Assembly: GCA_937884735.1 (NCBI GenBank)
Contig: CAKZYI010000526.1
Span: forward strand, 1 to 25,080
Length of the DNA: 25,080 nt
DNA from: an uncultured Pleurocapsa sp.
GTDB lineage: Bacteria > Cyanobacteriota > Cyanobacteriia > Cyanobacteriales > Xenococcaceae
Direction: 5' to 3'
In this document: positions 16,036 to 24,515 of the stretch, one piece after another
Layout: every line of letters starts with the position of its first letter
How positions within the stretch are numbered: the first letter of the stretch is position 1
The notes under the pieces: generated by a model
Databases searched by the model: none
What the model was told of the DNA's origin: nothing
Seen by the model: only the letters and a program-made list of their open reading frames with translations
Made by a program: the position numbers and the translations under genes

Positions 16036-16827
16036 ATGAATGAAATTGATGAGCTAAAAGAAGAACTAAAACAAGCACAACAGGCTTATCAAATGGCTGC
16101 ACAAATGAGCCAATTTAAAGCAGGCTTTTTAGCTCGAACTTCTCATGAGTTGCGATCTCCTTTGAGCAGTATGATCGGGTTGCATCAACTTATTTTGTCC
16201 GATCTTTGCGAAAGTCCTGAAGAACAAAAAGAATTTATTGCTCAAGCTTATCAATCAGCATTAAAACTTCTAAAACTGATTGACGAAATCGTGGCTGTTT
16301 CTAAAACAGAGTATGGTAGTAATCGTTTAAATTTAGAATCACTCCAATTAAAAGAGATATTTACAGAAATTGATCGCCTGACTCATTTGCAAGCAGCTAA
16401 TCGCAACCTAATTTTAGAAATAGTTTCTCCCAATTCCCAGGTTTTAGTACATGCAGATCGCTCTCGCCTAATTCAACTAATTTTTAATTTGGTTGATAGC
16501 GGTATTACTCTAATGAAAACTGGAACAATCAAACTGTCAACTCGTGAGATTAATGCTGATGCTGTTGTTTTTGACTTAGATCTTGAATGTCCCATTGCTT
16601 TGTGGGAGGAACAAGAAACTAGTGAAGTAAATTTTGAGGGTAAGGATTTGGCAGAAATACGTCAGTTTCTACAAGATATTAGTTTGTCGGCAAACATGAA
16701 ACTACTTTTATCTAAGACTTTATTAGAAACTATGGGAGGAAGTCTAGAAATACTCGACTATACTCATCAAAATAATCAGCAGCCTCTTACTCGCATAATT
16801 CTTAGCTGCAAAAAAGCATCATCTTAA
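16036..16827 (+). CDS. Histidine-kinase-like protein with degenerate ATPase domain
   Basis: A 263-residue soluble protein with a short N-terminal coiled coil and a good HisKA dimerisation domain, with phospho-acceptor-type His37 in RTSHELRSPLSSMIG. The HATPase-like region keeps the fold's outline, for example the late helix LLSKTLLETMGGSLEIL. Key ATP-binding features are lost: the N-box catalytic Asn is Ser155 (NLVDSGITL), no DxGxG loop is present where LDLECP occurs, and the GxGLGL loop is replaced by SANMKLLL. There is no sensor, membrane segment or receiver. It could be a phosphotransfer or dimerisation protein or a pseudokinase; autophosphorylation seems unlikely. It follows tsaC after a 128-bp gap, so it may have its own promoter. 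Confidence 0.82.
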   Translation: MNEIDELKEELKQAQQAYQMAAQMSQFKAGFLARTSHELRSPLSSMIGLHQLILSDLCESPEEQKEFIAQAYQSALKLLKLIDEIVAVSKTEYGSNRLNLESLQLKEIFTEIDRLTHLQAANRNLILEIVSPNSQVLVHADRSRLIQLIFNLVDSGITLMKTGTIKLSTREINADAVVFDLDLECPIALWEEQETSEVNFEGKDLAEIRQFLQDISLSANMKLLLSKTLLETMGGSLEILDYTHQNNQQPLTRIILSCKKASS

Positions 16828-16872
16828 ATAACTATTGATTTACTGAATAAATTTATATATAAACCTTAAAAT

Positions 16873-16936
16873 AGGAGAAATAATGTTAGCTATTCTAATT
16901 TAAATAAATTAGACTTTGATTAACAACTATTCTCCT
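16873..16936. terminator. Nested inverted repeats after the degenerate kinase, possible terminator
   Basis: The outer arms AGGAGAA (16873-16879) and TTCTCCT (16930-16936) enclose a perfect palindrome, TCTAATTTA-AA-TAAATTAGA (16894-16913). TTTCTTTT follows the outer arm. The left arm also resembles a ribosome site before a six-codon frame (16883-16903), so this could alternatively be a leader structure. Confidence 0.4.
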
Positions 16937-17004
16937 TTTCTTTTAGGCTGACTTGAGATCAGATTTATTTATAAAGCAAAGTATTAAATTTATATTGAGA
17001 GTAT

Positions 17005-17178
17005 TTAATACTGATGCTTGCTTTGTTGAGAATATTCCTGTTCCCAGCATTTTCTAAATAATGTAATTTGATATAAATACCAAAAATGTCTGACATTCCA
17101 AACAGAATACTGATTAAAAAGCTGCTGATTAAAATATTGCCAAACAAGATTTGTAGTTAATTTTAATTTTCTATTCAT
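17005..17178 (-). CDS. Small aromatic-rich hypothetical protein (57 residues)
   Basis: The minus-strand frame from ATG at 17178 to TAA encodes MNRKLKLTTNLVWQYFNQQL and continues with YSVWNVRHFWYLYQ and FRKCWEQEYSQQ. It is unusually rich in Trp, Tyr, Phe, Gln and Arg, with little Gly, Ala or Asp. An AAAGGA ribosome site lies about 10 bp upstream. The composition looks protein-like rather than random AT-rich translation. The protein is basic and has no signal peptide. A longer overlapping frame on the same strand (to 17147) has weaker character. Family unknown. Confidence 0.45.
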   Translation of the reverse strand: MNRKLKLTTNLVWQYFNQQLFNQYSVWNVRHFWYLYQITLFRKCWEQEYSQQSKHQY

Positions 17179-17394
17179 CGACCAAGATTCCTTTATTAAT
17201 AATTTAAATTAGCTTAAAAGTTGAAGGGGATCAAATTTTATTTCCATCTTCAAATGGTTTGTAAAATTGCCTTCTAATATTAACTTGCCCAATTTGATCT
17301 CATTCTCCTTGGTCGTAATTGCCTAAAATTTAGACATAATTAAGAAAAGATTAAGTGGTATCACGAATTGCCAAATGACCAAAAATCTGCATAA

Positions 17395-17754
17395 TTAGAT
17401 AGAGCTTCTGGTTATGTCTAAGGTTATTCTGCCCCCAAAGTCGGGGATCGGTGCTGCGGGTTTGGATAGCTGAACGCGAACCTGACTAACTTTTTCAATG
17501 CTCAATATCTTATCGGCGATCGCACTAATTAGTTTTTCCACCAAGTCGAACTCAGCAGTAGTAATTAATTCTTTCACTAAAGCGATCGCTTCTCTATAGT
17601 CAACCGTATCTTCAATGTTGTCAGTTTTTCCAGCGGTTTCTAAGTCTACCCATAAAGTCAGATCGACTTCAAACCACTGTCCCAACACTCGTTCTTCGGG
17701 TAAATAACCCACATAGCCGTATGCCCGAATACCCTTTACTTGAATTGAATCCAT
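17395..17754 (-). CDS. folB: Dihydroneopterin aldolase FolB
   Basis: Cleaves 7,8-dihydroneopterin to 6-hydroxymethyl-dihydropterin and glycolaldehyde in folate synthesis. 119 residues, normal size. Family signatures are the N-terminal IQVKGIRAYGYVGYLPEERV (substrate-site Glu in the conserved position), NIEDTVDYREA, the helix Glu in FDLVEKLI, and the C-terminal catalytic Lys in VRVQLSKPAAPIP. ATG at 17754. It follows proA on the same strand with an 87-bp gap carrying AATCAGTAATC-type inverted repeats, so co-transcription is possible but not clear. Confidence 0.94.
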   Translation of the reverse strand: MDSIQVKGIRAYGYVGYLPEERVLGQWFEVDLTLWVDLETAGKTDNIEDTVDYREAIALVKELITTAEFDLVEKLISAIADKILSIEKVSQVRVQLSKPAAPIPDFGGRITLDITRSSI

Positions 17755-17757
17755 TAT

Positions 17758-17850
17758 TGATTACTGATTAAAGTCATAAATATCAATATCATGTTTTTTC
17801 ATTAACAACAATCAACACATAGCAGGTTTCAATTTCAGTAATCAGTAATC
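17758..17850. repeat. TAATCAGTAATC-type short repeats in the folB-proA gap
   Basis: GATTACTGATTA near the folB start faces CAGTAATCAGTAATCA near the proA end, so the two can pair across the gap. The right copy is itself a tandem of AGTAATC units. Confidence 0.5.
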
Positions 17851-19146
17851 ATGATGAGTGAAAGATTTTGCATTTGCACCAGTATAAGTAGCTGCAATAT
17901 GACCGTTACCAGTCACCTTATATTTATAGGTAACTAAACCCTCTAAACCGACTGGACCACGGGGAGGCATTTGTTGAGTGCTAATACCAACTTCTGCTCC
18001 AAAACCGTAGCGGAAGCCATCGGCAAAGCGAGTCGAACAATTATGATATACTCCTGCTGCATCTACAAGATTTTGAAATTTATCTGCGGTTTCTATATCT
18101 TCAGTGACGATCGCGTCGGTATGTTTTGAACCATACTGATTGATATGAGCGATCGCACTATCAACAGAATCTACTATTTTAATAGCTAAGATCAAGTCGC
18201 TATATTCCATTGTCCAATCATGGTCGCGAGCAGCTTTGACATTGATTATTTTTTGTGTTGCTTCATCTCCCCGCATCTCCACTCCTTCCTTTTCCAATGC
18301 TTGAGCTATCTGGGGTAAAAACTCTGATGCGATTTCCTGATGGACGAGTAAAGTCTCGATCGCATTACAGGCTGAAGGATAGTGAGTTTTGGCATCTACA
18401 GTAATTTTAATTGCTTTATTAATTTCTGCTGCCTTGTCTAAATACAAATGACAAATACCATCAGCATGACCTAATACGGGAATACGGGTATTGTCTTGAA
18501 CATAACGAACAAAAGAGTTAGAACCCCTGGGAATAATCAAATCAACATATTAGTCTAAGTCTAATAGCTGATTAATTTCTTCTCTTGTCGTCAATAATTG
18601 CACCGCAGCCGAATTGACTTTAGTAGACTTTAAAGCCTGACAAATTATTTTGGTTAATACCTGGCAGGAATTAATTGCTTCGCTACCACCTTTAAGAATG
18701 ACTCCATTACCCGACTTGATCGCCAAACTAGTAATTTGAATCAAAGCTTCTGGACGCGCCTCAAAAATGATTCCTAATACTCCCAAAGGACAGGTTACTC
18801 TTTTAAGAATCAACCCTTCATCCAATTCCCGATGGATTTGATTGACTCCAATAGGATCTTCTAATTTTGCCACATCTCGCACACCTGCGATCGCCGTTTG
18901 CAGCTTAGACTCTCCTAGTTTTAGTCTGGCATATAGTGCAGGAGCAATATTGTTTTCTTCTGCTATGTTTAAATCTTTTTGATTGGCTGCCAATATTTCT
19001 GGAGTAGCAGTTTCTAACGCTTGTGCTACTACTTCTAAAGCAGCATTTCTATCTTCGGTCGCTAATATTGCCAGGTTTCCTGCTGCTAGGCGAGTTTGTT
19101 TAGCAATTTCAATTAATGAGGGGGATGCTATCTGCGAGATAACCAT
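17842..19146 (-). pseudogene. proA: Gamma-glutamyl phosphate reductase ProA, interrupted by one in-frame stop
   Basis: NADPH-dependent reduction of glutamyl-5-phosphate to glutamate semialdehyde, the second step of proline synthesis. Both halves are strongly conserved: GVLGIIFEARPEALIQI, NGVILKGGSEA, then LIIPRGSNSFVRYVQ, HADGICHLYLD, the catalytic-Cys motif YHNCSTRF and AEVGISTQQMPPRGPVG. The halves are in the same frame; only TAA at 18550-18552 separates LLDLD from YVDLIIPRG, where homologues have a residue such as Glu, Lys or Gln. A single base change explains it. With the stop counted as one residue the length, about 434, is normal. The ATG at 19146 is preferred over the TTG at 19173. It could be a recent null allele, read-through, re-initiation at TTG 18540, or a sequencing error. 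Confidence 0.88.
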
Positions 19147-19221
19147 ACTTGTTACTGATATTTGAAGTATCAATAATTTTAGCGGATTGAGTAGGTCACT
19201 CTCTCAAATTTTGATTGAATT

Positions 19222-19356
19222 TTACCAAACTGATTTTGCATAAAATCTTCTAATCTCTCTGTCTTTAGTAATAGCTGTCCAGTTTTTATCTAGAGCCATA
19301 GCTGCCATAATCCTATCGATTCGAACGCGATGGGATCGGGGTAAATTGACGGGTAC
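19222..19356 (-). pseudogene. VapC-like PIN toxin 3' remnant
   Basis: The minus-strand frame between carbonic anhydrase and proA encodes about 44 residues ending IDRIMAAMALDKNWTAITKD, then REIRRFYAKSVW and stop. This resembles the C-terminus of VapC toxins (DPxDRxIxATAL, LITKDxxIxxY, VKTIW), including the conserved Asp residues of the PIN active site. No N-terminal half or vapB antitoxin is present; the frame runs straight back into the carbonic anhydrase stop. Probably a decayed toxin-antitoxin fragment. The identification rests on a short match. Confidence 0.5.
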
Positions 19357-19362
19357 AAAGAT

Positions 19363-20121
19363 TTATGGCGATTGAAAGGTAACTCTGTTGTTCAAAGCCT
19401 GTACTGGTCTAGCATTTGTACCAATTACTTCAAGAAATCGTGATATTTGCAGTTTTGATATCTCTACTGGTTGCTTTAGCACTAGCCAAGTGACAATTTC
19501 CGAGCATGGAGGGGTAGTCAACGAGCCTTGGTAGCGGTAATACTGGCTGATATTTTCTGGAAGTAAATTCGAGGCGTTGATAATTAGATCTGACGCTTCT
19601 TCCTTCTTATCCCCAAAAGGTATTTTGTCCCATACTCGATCTAGAACTTGATTTATTGCACCTTCAGACATCAAAACAGCTAATACTACCAAATCTCCTG
19701 TGGCTTGATTCTTATGGACAAAATGCGCTTCCATATCTAACGCTTTGCCTGAGATTAAATGCTCGCTTGGTTGGTGAAAGTGAAACTGCAATAATTCATA
19801 GGTTTCGCCATCCAAAATTAAATTACTTCCTGGCTGATAATCTACCCGAATAGTGCGATCGTTATTAACAATCTTCAAAGGAACATCTTGATAATTTAGT
19901 TCGAGACTACCAAGATTAGAACTAACAGATAATTCTAAATCAATTGGTGATTGAGCTTTTCCTAGATTGCAAGCCTGATACTCTGGATCTAATTCTCCCC
20001 AAAAGTCTGCTCCTGTTTCTCCTGTATAACTCCATTTACTAGCCCGAGCTTTTTTAATTGGAATGATCCTCAAAGCGATCGCTTGTATTAGGGAAAATTT
20101 TAATAAATCTCTCCGATTCAT
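19363..20121 (-). CDS. ecaA: Alpha-type carbonic anhydrase with twin-arginine signal
   Basis: Zinc enzyme interconverting CO2 and bicarbonate, probably in the periplasm. 252 residues. The N-terminus NRRDLLKFSLIQAIAL fits a Tat signal (RR, then a hydrophobic core), suggesting export of a folded protein. Alpha-family features are WSYTGETGADFWGEL, QSPIDL, zinc ligands His114 and His116 (QFHFHQPSEH) and His133 (EAHFVH), and LTTPPCSEIVTW. Cys51 and the Cys of TTPPCSE match the disulfide pair of bacterial alpha enzymes. The best-known cyanobacterial member is EcaA of Anabaena; the symbol is used by similarity. The 275 bp upstream carry no other gene. No carbon-concentrating genes are adjacent. Confidence 0.92.
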   Translation of the reverse strand: MNRRDLLKFSLIQAIALRIIPIKKARASKWSYTGETGADFWGELDPEYQACNLGKAQSPIDLELSVSSNLGSLELNYQDVPLKIVNNDRTIRVDYQPGSNLILDGETYELLQFHFHQPSEHLISGKALDMEAHFVHKNQATGDLVVLAVLMSEGAINQVLDRVWDKIPFGDKKEEASDLIINASNLLPENISQYYRYQGSLTTPPCSEIVTWLVLKQPVEISKLQISRFLEVIGTNARPVQALNNRVTFQSP

Positions 20122-20396
20122 AAGTTACTGATGCAATTAAATTATTTAAAAATATTAGAGTTTTGCTATTTTGTTTGACGGGGAAGAAAAACTTAAAGGT
20201 ACTACCAAAATATAAGTTGAGTCATTTTTGAAATCGCTGATATTTCCATCTCACTGTAGATATAGCAATTAAAAACCGAAAATAAACTAATATAATCGCT
20301 CTATTTAAGCTATCAAGGTAATATATATATGTATTTACGTCCCTCGACATCACGGTTGACATTACAGTTGAACTTATCTGTTACGAATGATTAATT

Positions 20397-22565
20397 ATGG
20401 AGTATTTCCAGTTATTTCAGGCAACGATTGATGCTTTTGATAGTCAGGTTGCCCTAGTAGATCGAGAAGGCGAAATTATTGCACTAAATCAAGCTTGGAA
20501 AAATAATTCAATTAGTAATTGTCTTTCACAGAACACGAGTATTGGAGATAATTACATAAATATATGTGAAACTATAGATAGTAATACAGAATTAGCTCAA
20601 GAAATTGCCACAGAGATTAAAGCGATCGCTCGTTCTGAGAAGACCGAGGCTAAACTTCACTACAATAGCGATAATTTTGAGCTAGAAAATCCTCTGGTTA
20701 TTCATATTAAACAAGTCAAGCAAGAAAGTTGGTTGGGAGTCTTGATTATTCAAGACAATATGACGAAGCAGATGCAGACAGAAATATCTTTGCGTTCGGT
20801 AGTTGAAGGTACGGCTGCGGTAACGGGGAAAGACTTTTTCTACTCTTTAGTCTATCATTTGACTTGCGCCCTCTCGGTTAGCTATGCGTTTGTCACCGAA
20901 TGTCTAGAAAAAACTACCCCAGGACGAGTCTGCACCTTGGCTTTTTGGTGCAAAGAAGATTTTGGTGAAAACTTTGAATATGCTTTAGCAAACACACCTT
21001 GCGAGCAGGTTATTGCTGGTATATCTTGTCATTATCCTAGGAAGTTACAGGCTATTTTTCCTCTGGACGATGATTTAATTAAATTAAATGCTGAAAGCTA
21101 TGTTGGTGTACCTCTAGTTAACTCATCAGGAAAAATTCTGGGACACTTAGTAGTAATTGATGAGCGTCCAATGGAGGATGGATCGACCGAACTATCAATC
21201 CTCAAAATTTTTGCAGCTAGAGCAGCAGCCGAGCTAGAGCGTCAAAAAGCCGAACAACAACTAGCTTATGATGCTTTGTACGATCGCTTAACCGATCTAC
21301 CCAATCGTAACTTGTTAAGCAATCATCTCAATCGAGCTTTGGAAAAATATCGGCGCGATTCCAAGCACAAATTTGCGGTCTTTTTCTTAGATCTAGACCG
21401 TTTTAAATATGTTAACGATAGTTTGGGTCACAAAAGTGGCGATCTTCTTTTGGTGGAGATTGCCCGAAGATTGAAAACTTGTTTACGTGCCAGCGATATC
21501 TTAGCTAGATTGGGAGGCGATGAGTTTGCAATTCTGCTCGAAGACATTCAAACTCTGGGTGAAGCAGCCAAACTTGCAGAACGTATTCAACAAAGCCTAA
21601 AATCTCCATTTCATTTGGGTATACACGAAGTTTTCACTAGCGTCAGCATTGGTATTGCTTTTAGCGAGCCTAACTTAAATTCGTCAGAAGACTTATTGCG
21701 TAATGCTGATATTGCCATGTACAAAGCCAAGGCTTTAGGCACTAGTAAGTATGAGTTGTTCGATGAGAGTTTACATATTCAAGTAGTAAATCGACTGCGC
21801 CTAGAAACTGATTTTCATCATTCTCTCGACAGAGGAGAATTTCAACTACACTACCAGCCAATCATATCTTTAGTTGACGGTCAAGTAGCTGGTTTTGAAG
21901 CCTTATCGCGCTGGCAACATCCTCAAAGGGGTTATGTTTCTCCAGGAGAATTTATCGCCCTAGCTGAAGAAACAGGAATGATAATTCCCCTTGGCTGGTG
22001 GATTTTACAGGAAGTTTGCTATCAGTTAAAAGAATGGCAACTTAAGTTTGATAATCCTAATTTGACCATAGCAGTTAATATTTCTCAAAAGCAATTTTCT
22101 CAGCCTCATCTAATTGATTCTTTGATTCAGATTTTACAAACGACTGGCTTAGAACCCCAAAGTCTGCAATTAGAAATTACTGAAAGTCTTTTGATGCAAG
22201 ATGTCAAAATAACTATGGAAACTTTAAGGCAGCTAAAAGGTTTAGGATGTGGGCTGCATTTAGATGATTTTGGTACAGGCTATTCTTCTTTGAGTTATCT
22301 CCATAGCCTACCAATTGACGCACTTAAAATTGATCGCTCTTTTGTTCAAACAATTGATTCTAAAGGAAATAATAGTGAAATTGTTGAAGCTATTGTGATG
22401 ATGGCTAAGAGTTTGGGCTTAAAAGTGATTGCCGAAGGAATTGAAACTCAAGATCAACTTGCTAAATTACAGACTCTTCAGTGTCTTTATGGGCAGGGTT
22501 ATTTATTTTCTAAACCTTTAAATCCCCACTCTCTTTTTGATTGGTTTATAACTAGAACAAGTTGA
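20397..22565 (+). CDS. PAS-GAF-GGDEF-EAL cyclic-di-GMP enzyme
   Basis: A 722-residue soluble signalling protein that makes and/or breaks cyclic di-GMP. Residues 1-125 form a PAS-like domain (VALVDREGEIIALNQAWKNN) and 130-290 a GAF domain (SYVGVPLVNSSGKILGHLVV). The GGDEF domain has the intact motif LGGDEF at 372-377 and an upstream RASD inhibitory site five residues before it. The EAL domain has Glu501 in FEALSRW, the metal-site motif DDFGTGYSSLSYL, LKIDRSFV and IAEGIE, so both catalytic domains look competent. The GAF contains several Cys residues but no Cys-His bilin motif that I can place. The start ATG at 20397 lacks a clear ribosome site. Which activity dominates cannot be read from sequence. 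Confidence 0.94.
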   Translation: MEYFQLFQATIDAFDSQVALVDREGEIIALNQAWKNNSISNCLSQNTSIGDNYINICETIDSNTELAQEIATEIKAIARSEKTEAKLHYNSDNFELENPLVIHIKQVKQESWLGVLIIQDNMTKQMQTEISLRSVVEGTAAVTGKDFFYSLVYHLTCALSVSYAFVTECLEKTTPGRVCTLAFWCKEDFGENFEYALANTPCEQVIAGISCHYPRKLQAIFPLDDDLIKLNAESYVGVPLVNSSGKILGHLVVIDERPMEDGSTELSILKIFAARAAAELERQKAEQQLAYDALYDRLTDLPNRNLLSNHLNRALEKYRRDSKHKFAVFFLDLDRFKYVNDSLGHKSGDLLLVEIARRLKTCLRASDILARLGGDEFAILLEDIQTLGEAAKLAERIQQSLKSPFHLGIHEVFTSVSIGIAFSEPNLNSSEDLLRNADIAMYKAKALGTSKYELFDESLHIQVVNRLRLETDFHHSLDRGEFQLHYQPIISLVDGQVAGFEALSRWQHPQRGYVSPGEFIALAEETGMIIPLGWWILQEVCYQLKEWQLKFDNPNLTIAVNISQKQFSQPHLIDSLIQILQTTGLEPQSLQLEITESLLMQDVKITMETLRQLKGLGCGLHLDDFGTGYSSLSYLHSLPIDALKIDRSFVQTIDSKGNNSEIVEAIVMMAKSLGLKVIAEGIETQDQLAKLQTLQCLYGQGYLFSKPLNPHSLFDWFITRTS

Positions 22566-22589
22566 ATATTCATCTAAATAAAAACATGT

Positions 22590-22617
22590 AAATATTTTTA
22601 CTTAAATATTTTTACTT
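22590..22617 (+). repeat. 14-bp perfect tandem repeat
   Basis: AAATATTTTTACTT occurs twice without a gap, just after the GGDEF-EAL stop. Confidence 0.85.
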
Positions 22618-22648
22618 AAAATTATTCTTTCATCAGCAGTATCACTGA

Positions 22649-22675
22649 TTTTTATCTTATCTAATAAGATAAAAA
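22649..22675. terminator. Strong hairpin, probable terminator of the GGDEF-EAL gene
   Basis: TTTTTATCTTAT and ATAAGATAAAAA form a perfect 12-bp stem with a 3-nt loop (CTA). The arms are A/T-rich with T and A runs at the edges, so it could act in both directions. It lies between the GGDEF-EAL stop and the halogenase-like gene. Confidence 0.55.
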
Positions 22676-22761
22676 CGTTCAAATTTAAGTAATTACTACA
22701 TTATCAAATCAGAAAATCGCAGTTACTGTTTGATTGTTCGAGTATTTTACTTAAGTAAGCC

Positions 22762-24462
22762 ATGAGCATTAACACTGAACTCCCAAGCAATTGTGCCAAA
22801 AACTATTCTGAAAGTCACAGATTACTCCATCGTTTTACGACGGAGCCTGCTGCGACCGTTGGCGAATATCAAGTCGTAGTAATCGGTGCTGGTCCTCAGG
22901 GCATCTTATATGCCTCTTGGCTGAAACAAGCACGTCCCGAGCTGCAAGTAGTAGTTCTTGAGCGAGAATCACAACCAAAATTCAAAATCGGCGAGAGCAC
23001 ATTATCGGGTTTTTGTAAAGCACTTCGTTCGGTAGGAATCTCTCAAGAAGCTCTTGAACTGCTATTTTTTCCCAAAAATGGCTTAGGTTTTTTTTACGTT
23101 GACGAATCAATTGAAAATGTCACCGAAGCACCAGAATATATTTTAGAAACATTTGATGAAACCTTTCAGGTTGAACGACGTTTATTAGATGGCTTACTGA
23201 TTACTAATGCTCGTCGCTTAGGAGTTGAGGTAATTCAAGGGGCGCGAGTGGATCTGGCTAATTCTCACATAGGCGATCGCGGTAACACCATTGCCTATCG
23301 TTTCGGGAAACAAAAATACGAAATTAAATCTCAATTAGTCGTAGATGCTAGTGGTCCTGCTAGCATAATTGCCAAACATCTCGATCTTTACAACAAAGAA
23401 GATGTCAATTTTCAAAGCAATGCAGTTTGGGGTTATTTCAAAAACGTCAATCGCCTTGGCGATCGCACTGACTGGCAAAAAGTAGCCCAGTTTAGCCGCG
23501 ATGAATATACCCAGCATTTTTGTTTCCGTGAAGGTTGGATGTGGTACATACCTTTAGTTTCTTGGGAAAACGTACCCGAAGCTGAAAGGGAGGCGATGTT
23601 TAACCAGTTTCTTGGTGGCGAAGAATTACCCACTAAAGCAGAATTAGCTGCCCGTCATGGCTGTCCTGAAGAAGATATCATCAGTATTGGCATGGTGTTG
23701 CGAACCGATCGCGATGACAAATTTGCCCAAGGACGAAAAGTAGCATTCGACCATTATGTCCAACAATACCCTGCGATCGCCGAATTGCTTGAGGGCGCTG
23801 AACTCGTCTGCGATCTTTATGGTACTCAACAAGCTCTAAGAGCGCGGGCTAACATTCGTGGCTATGCCGAACAAGCTACGGGAGATGGTTGGTTGAGCAT
23901 TGGCGAAGCAGCATTTTTTGTCGATCCTCTAATTTCACCAGGCTTAACTGGTGGTGTGTCAACTGCTTATTTTGCTGCTCAAAGCACTCTTAAAGCGATC
24001 GACCGTAACAACTTCTCCCAAGCAACTTTTGCTGATTACGAAGCCTTTGTGGGCAAACTTTATGAAGCTCTAGAAAGAGACAATCAGCTTGTCTATATGT
24101 CGTTTAATCATCCTAAAGCGATCGAGCTAATTAAACGCTTCCAAGAAATTGACGCTCGCAGACACTTTAATCAGCATATTACGTCCGATTACTGTCTGGC
24201 TGATACCAACGTTTGGGGAATTCTCAATCCAATCTATCAATCATTACAAAAGCAGCTTTGGCAAATCATGCGAGAAGCAGAGATTGCCGTAGGCGAACAA
24301 AAAGCAGTCAATCAGCAAACAAGTGAAGACTATGAGGTGATGGTAGAAAGAATTGAAGCTTATTTGATTAATTATTTAGATATTCACTCACAATTGACCC
24401 CTTACGTTGTCCAAAATGAGGTAACTGAACCGTTAGAGGCTGAGTTAACTTGTGCTGAATAA
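22762..24462 (+). CDS. Flavin-dependent halogenase-like FAD oxidoreductase
   Basis: A 566-residue flavoprotein of the flavin-dependent halogenase/monooxygenase superfamily. The FAD dinucleotide motif is GAGPQG (42-47). It has the halogenase signature KIGEST (75-80), a Lys105 in FFPKNG at the place of the catalytic lysine in this superfamily, the GWMWYIP motif (258-264) matching the diagnostic WxWxIP, and a late FAD motif FVDPLISPGLTGG (386-398). Together these favour a true halogenase-type active site over a generic hydroxylase. The C-terminal 170 residues are helical and less familiar. No carrier-protein, NRPS/PKS or flavin-reductase gene is visible, so the substrate is unknown; free small molecule or carrier-bound substrate are both possible. 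Enzyme activity is inference. Confidence 0.8.
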   Translation: MSINTELPSNCAKNYSESHRLLHRFTTEPAATVGEYQVVVIGAGPQGILYASWLKQARPELQVVVLERESQPKFKIGESTLSGFCKALRSVGISQEALELLFFPKNGLGFFYVDESIENVTEAPEYILETFDETFQVERRLLDGLLITNARRLGVEVIQGARVDLANSHIGDRGNTIAYRFGKQKYEIKSQLVVDASGPASIIAKHLDLYNKEDVNFQSNAVWGYFKNVNRLGDRTDWQKVAQFSRDEYTQHFCFREGWMWYIPLVSWENVPEAEREAMFNQFLGGEELPTKAELAARHGCPEEDIISIGMVLRTDRDDKFAQGRKVAFDHYVQQYPAIAELLEGAELVCDLYGTQQALRARANIRGYAEQATGDGWLSIGEAAFFVDPLISPGLTGGVSTAYFAAQSTLKAIDRNNFSQATFADYEAFVGKLYEALERDNQLVYMSFNHPKAIELIKRFQEIDARRHFNQHITSDYCLADTNVWGILNPIYQSLQKQLWQIMREAEIAVGEQKAVNQQTSEDYEVMVERIEAYLINYLDIHSQLTPYVVQNEVTEPLEAELTCAE

Positions 24463-24481
24463 TTTATTTGCTCTCGAATTT

Positions 24482-24515
24482 AGTATCTTTCCCGATCGCT
24501 TTTAGGAAAGATACT
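24482..24515 (+). terminator. Hairpin with T-run between the halogenase-like gene and its small neighbour
   Basis: AGTATCTTTCC and GGAAAGATACT form a perfect 11-bp stem with a 12-nt loop, followed by TTTTG. This is intrinsic-terminator-like, 20 bp after the halogenase-like stop and 64 bp before the next start. It suggests termination or attenuation between the two genes. Confidence 0.6.

Larger units (their letters stand above)
16828..17394. other. Spacer between convergent units, holding one small ORF
   Basis: About 570 bp. It contains the nested inverted repeats at 16873-16936 and a minus-strand 57-codon ORF at 17005-17178. From 17179 to 17394 I see only AT-rich sequence with no convincing gene. 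Confidence 0.45.

Noticed and set aside
16965..17147. 60-residue minus-strand frame with hydrophobic start
   Set aside because: Overlaps the better-supported 57-codon frame (17005-17178) in another register and lacks its ribosome site.
20356..20384. TTGACA with a 17-bp gap as promoter of the GGDEF-EAL gene
   Set aside because: The matching -10 element (TGTTAC) is poor and would leave almost no leader before the start codon.
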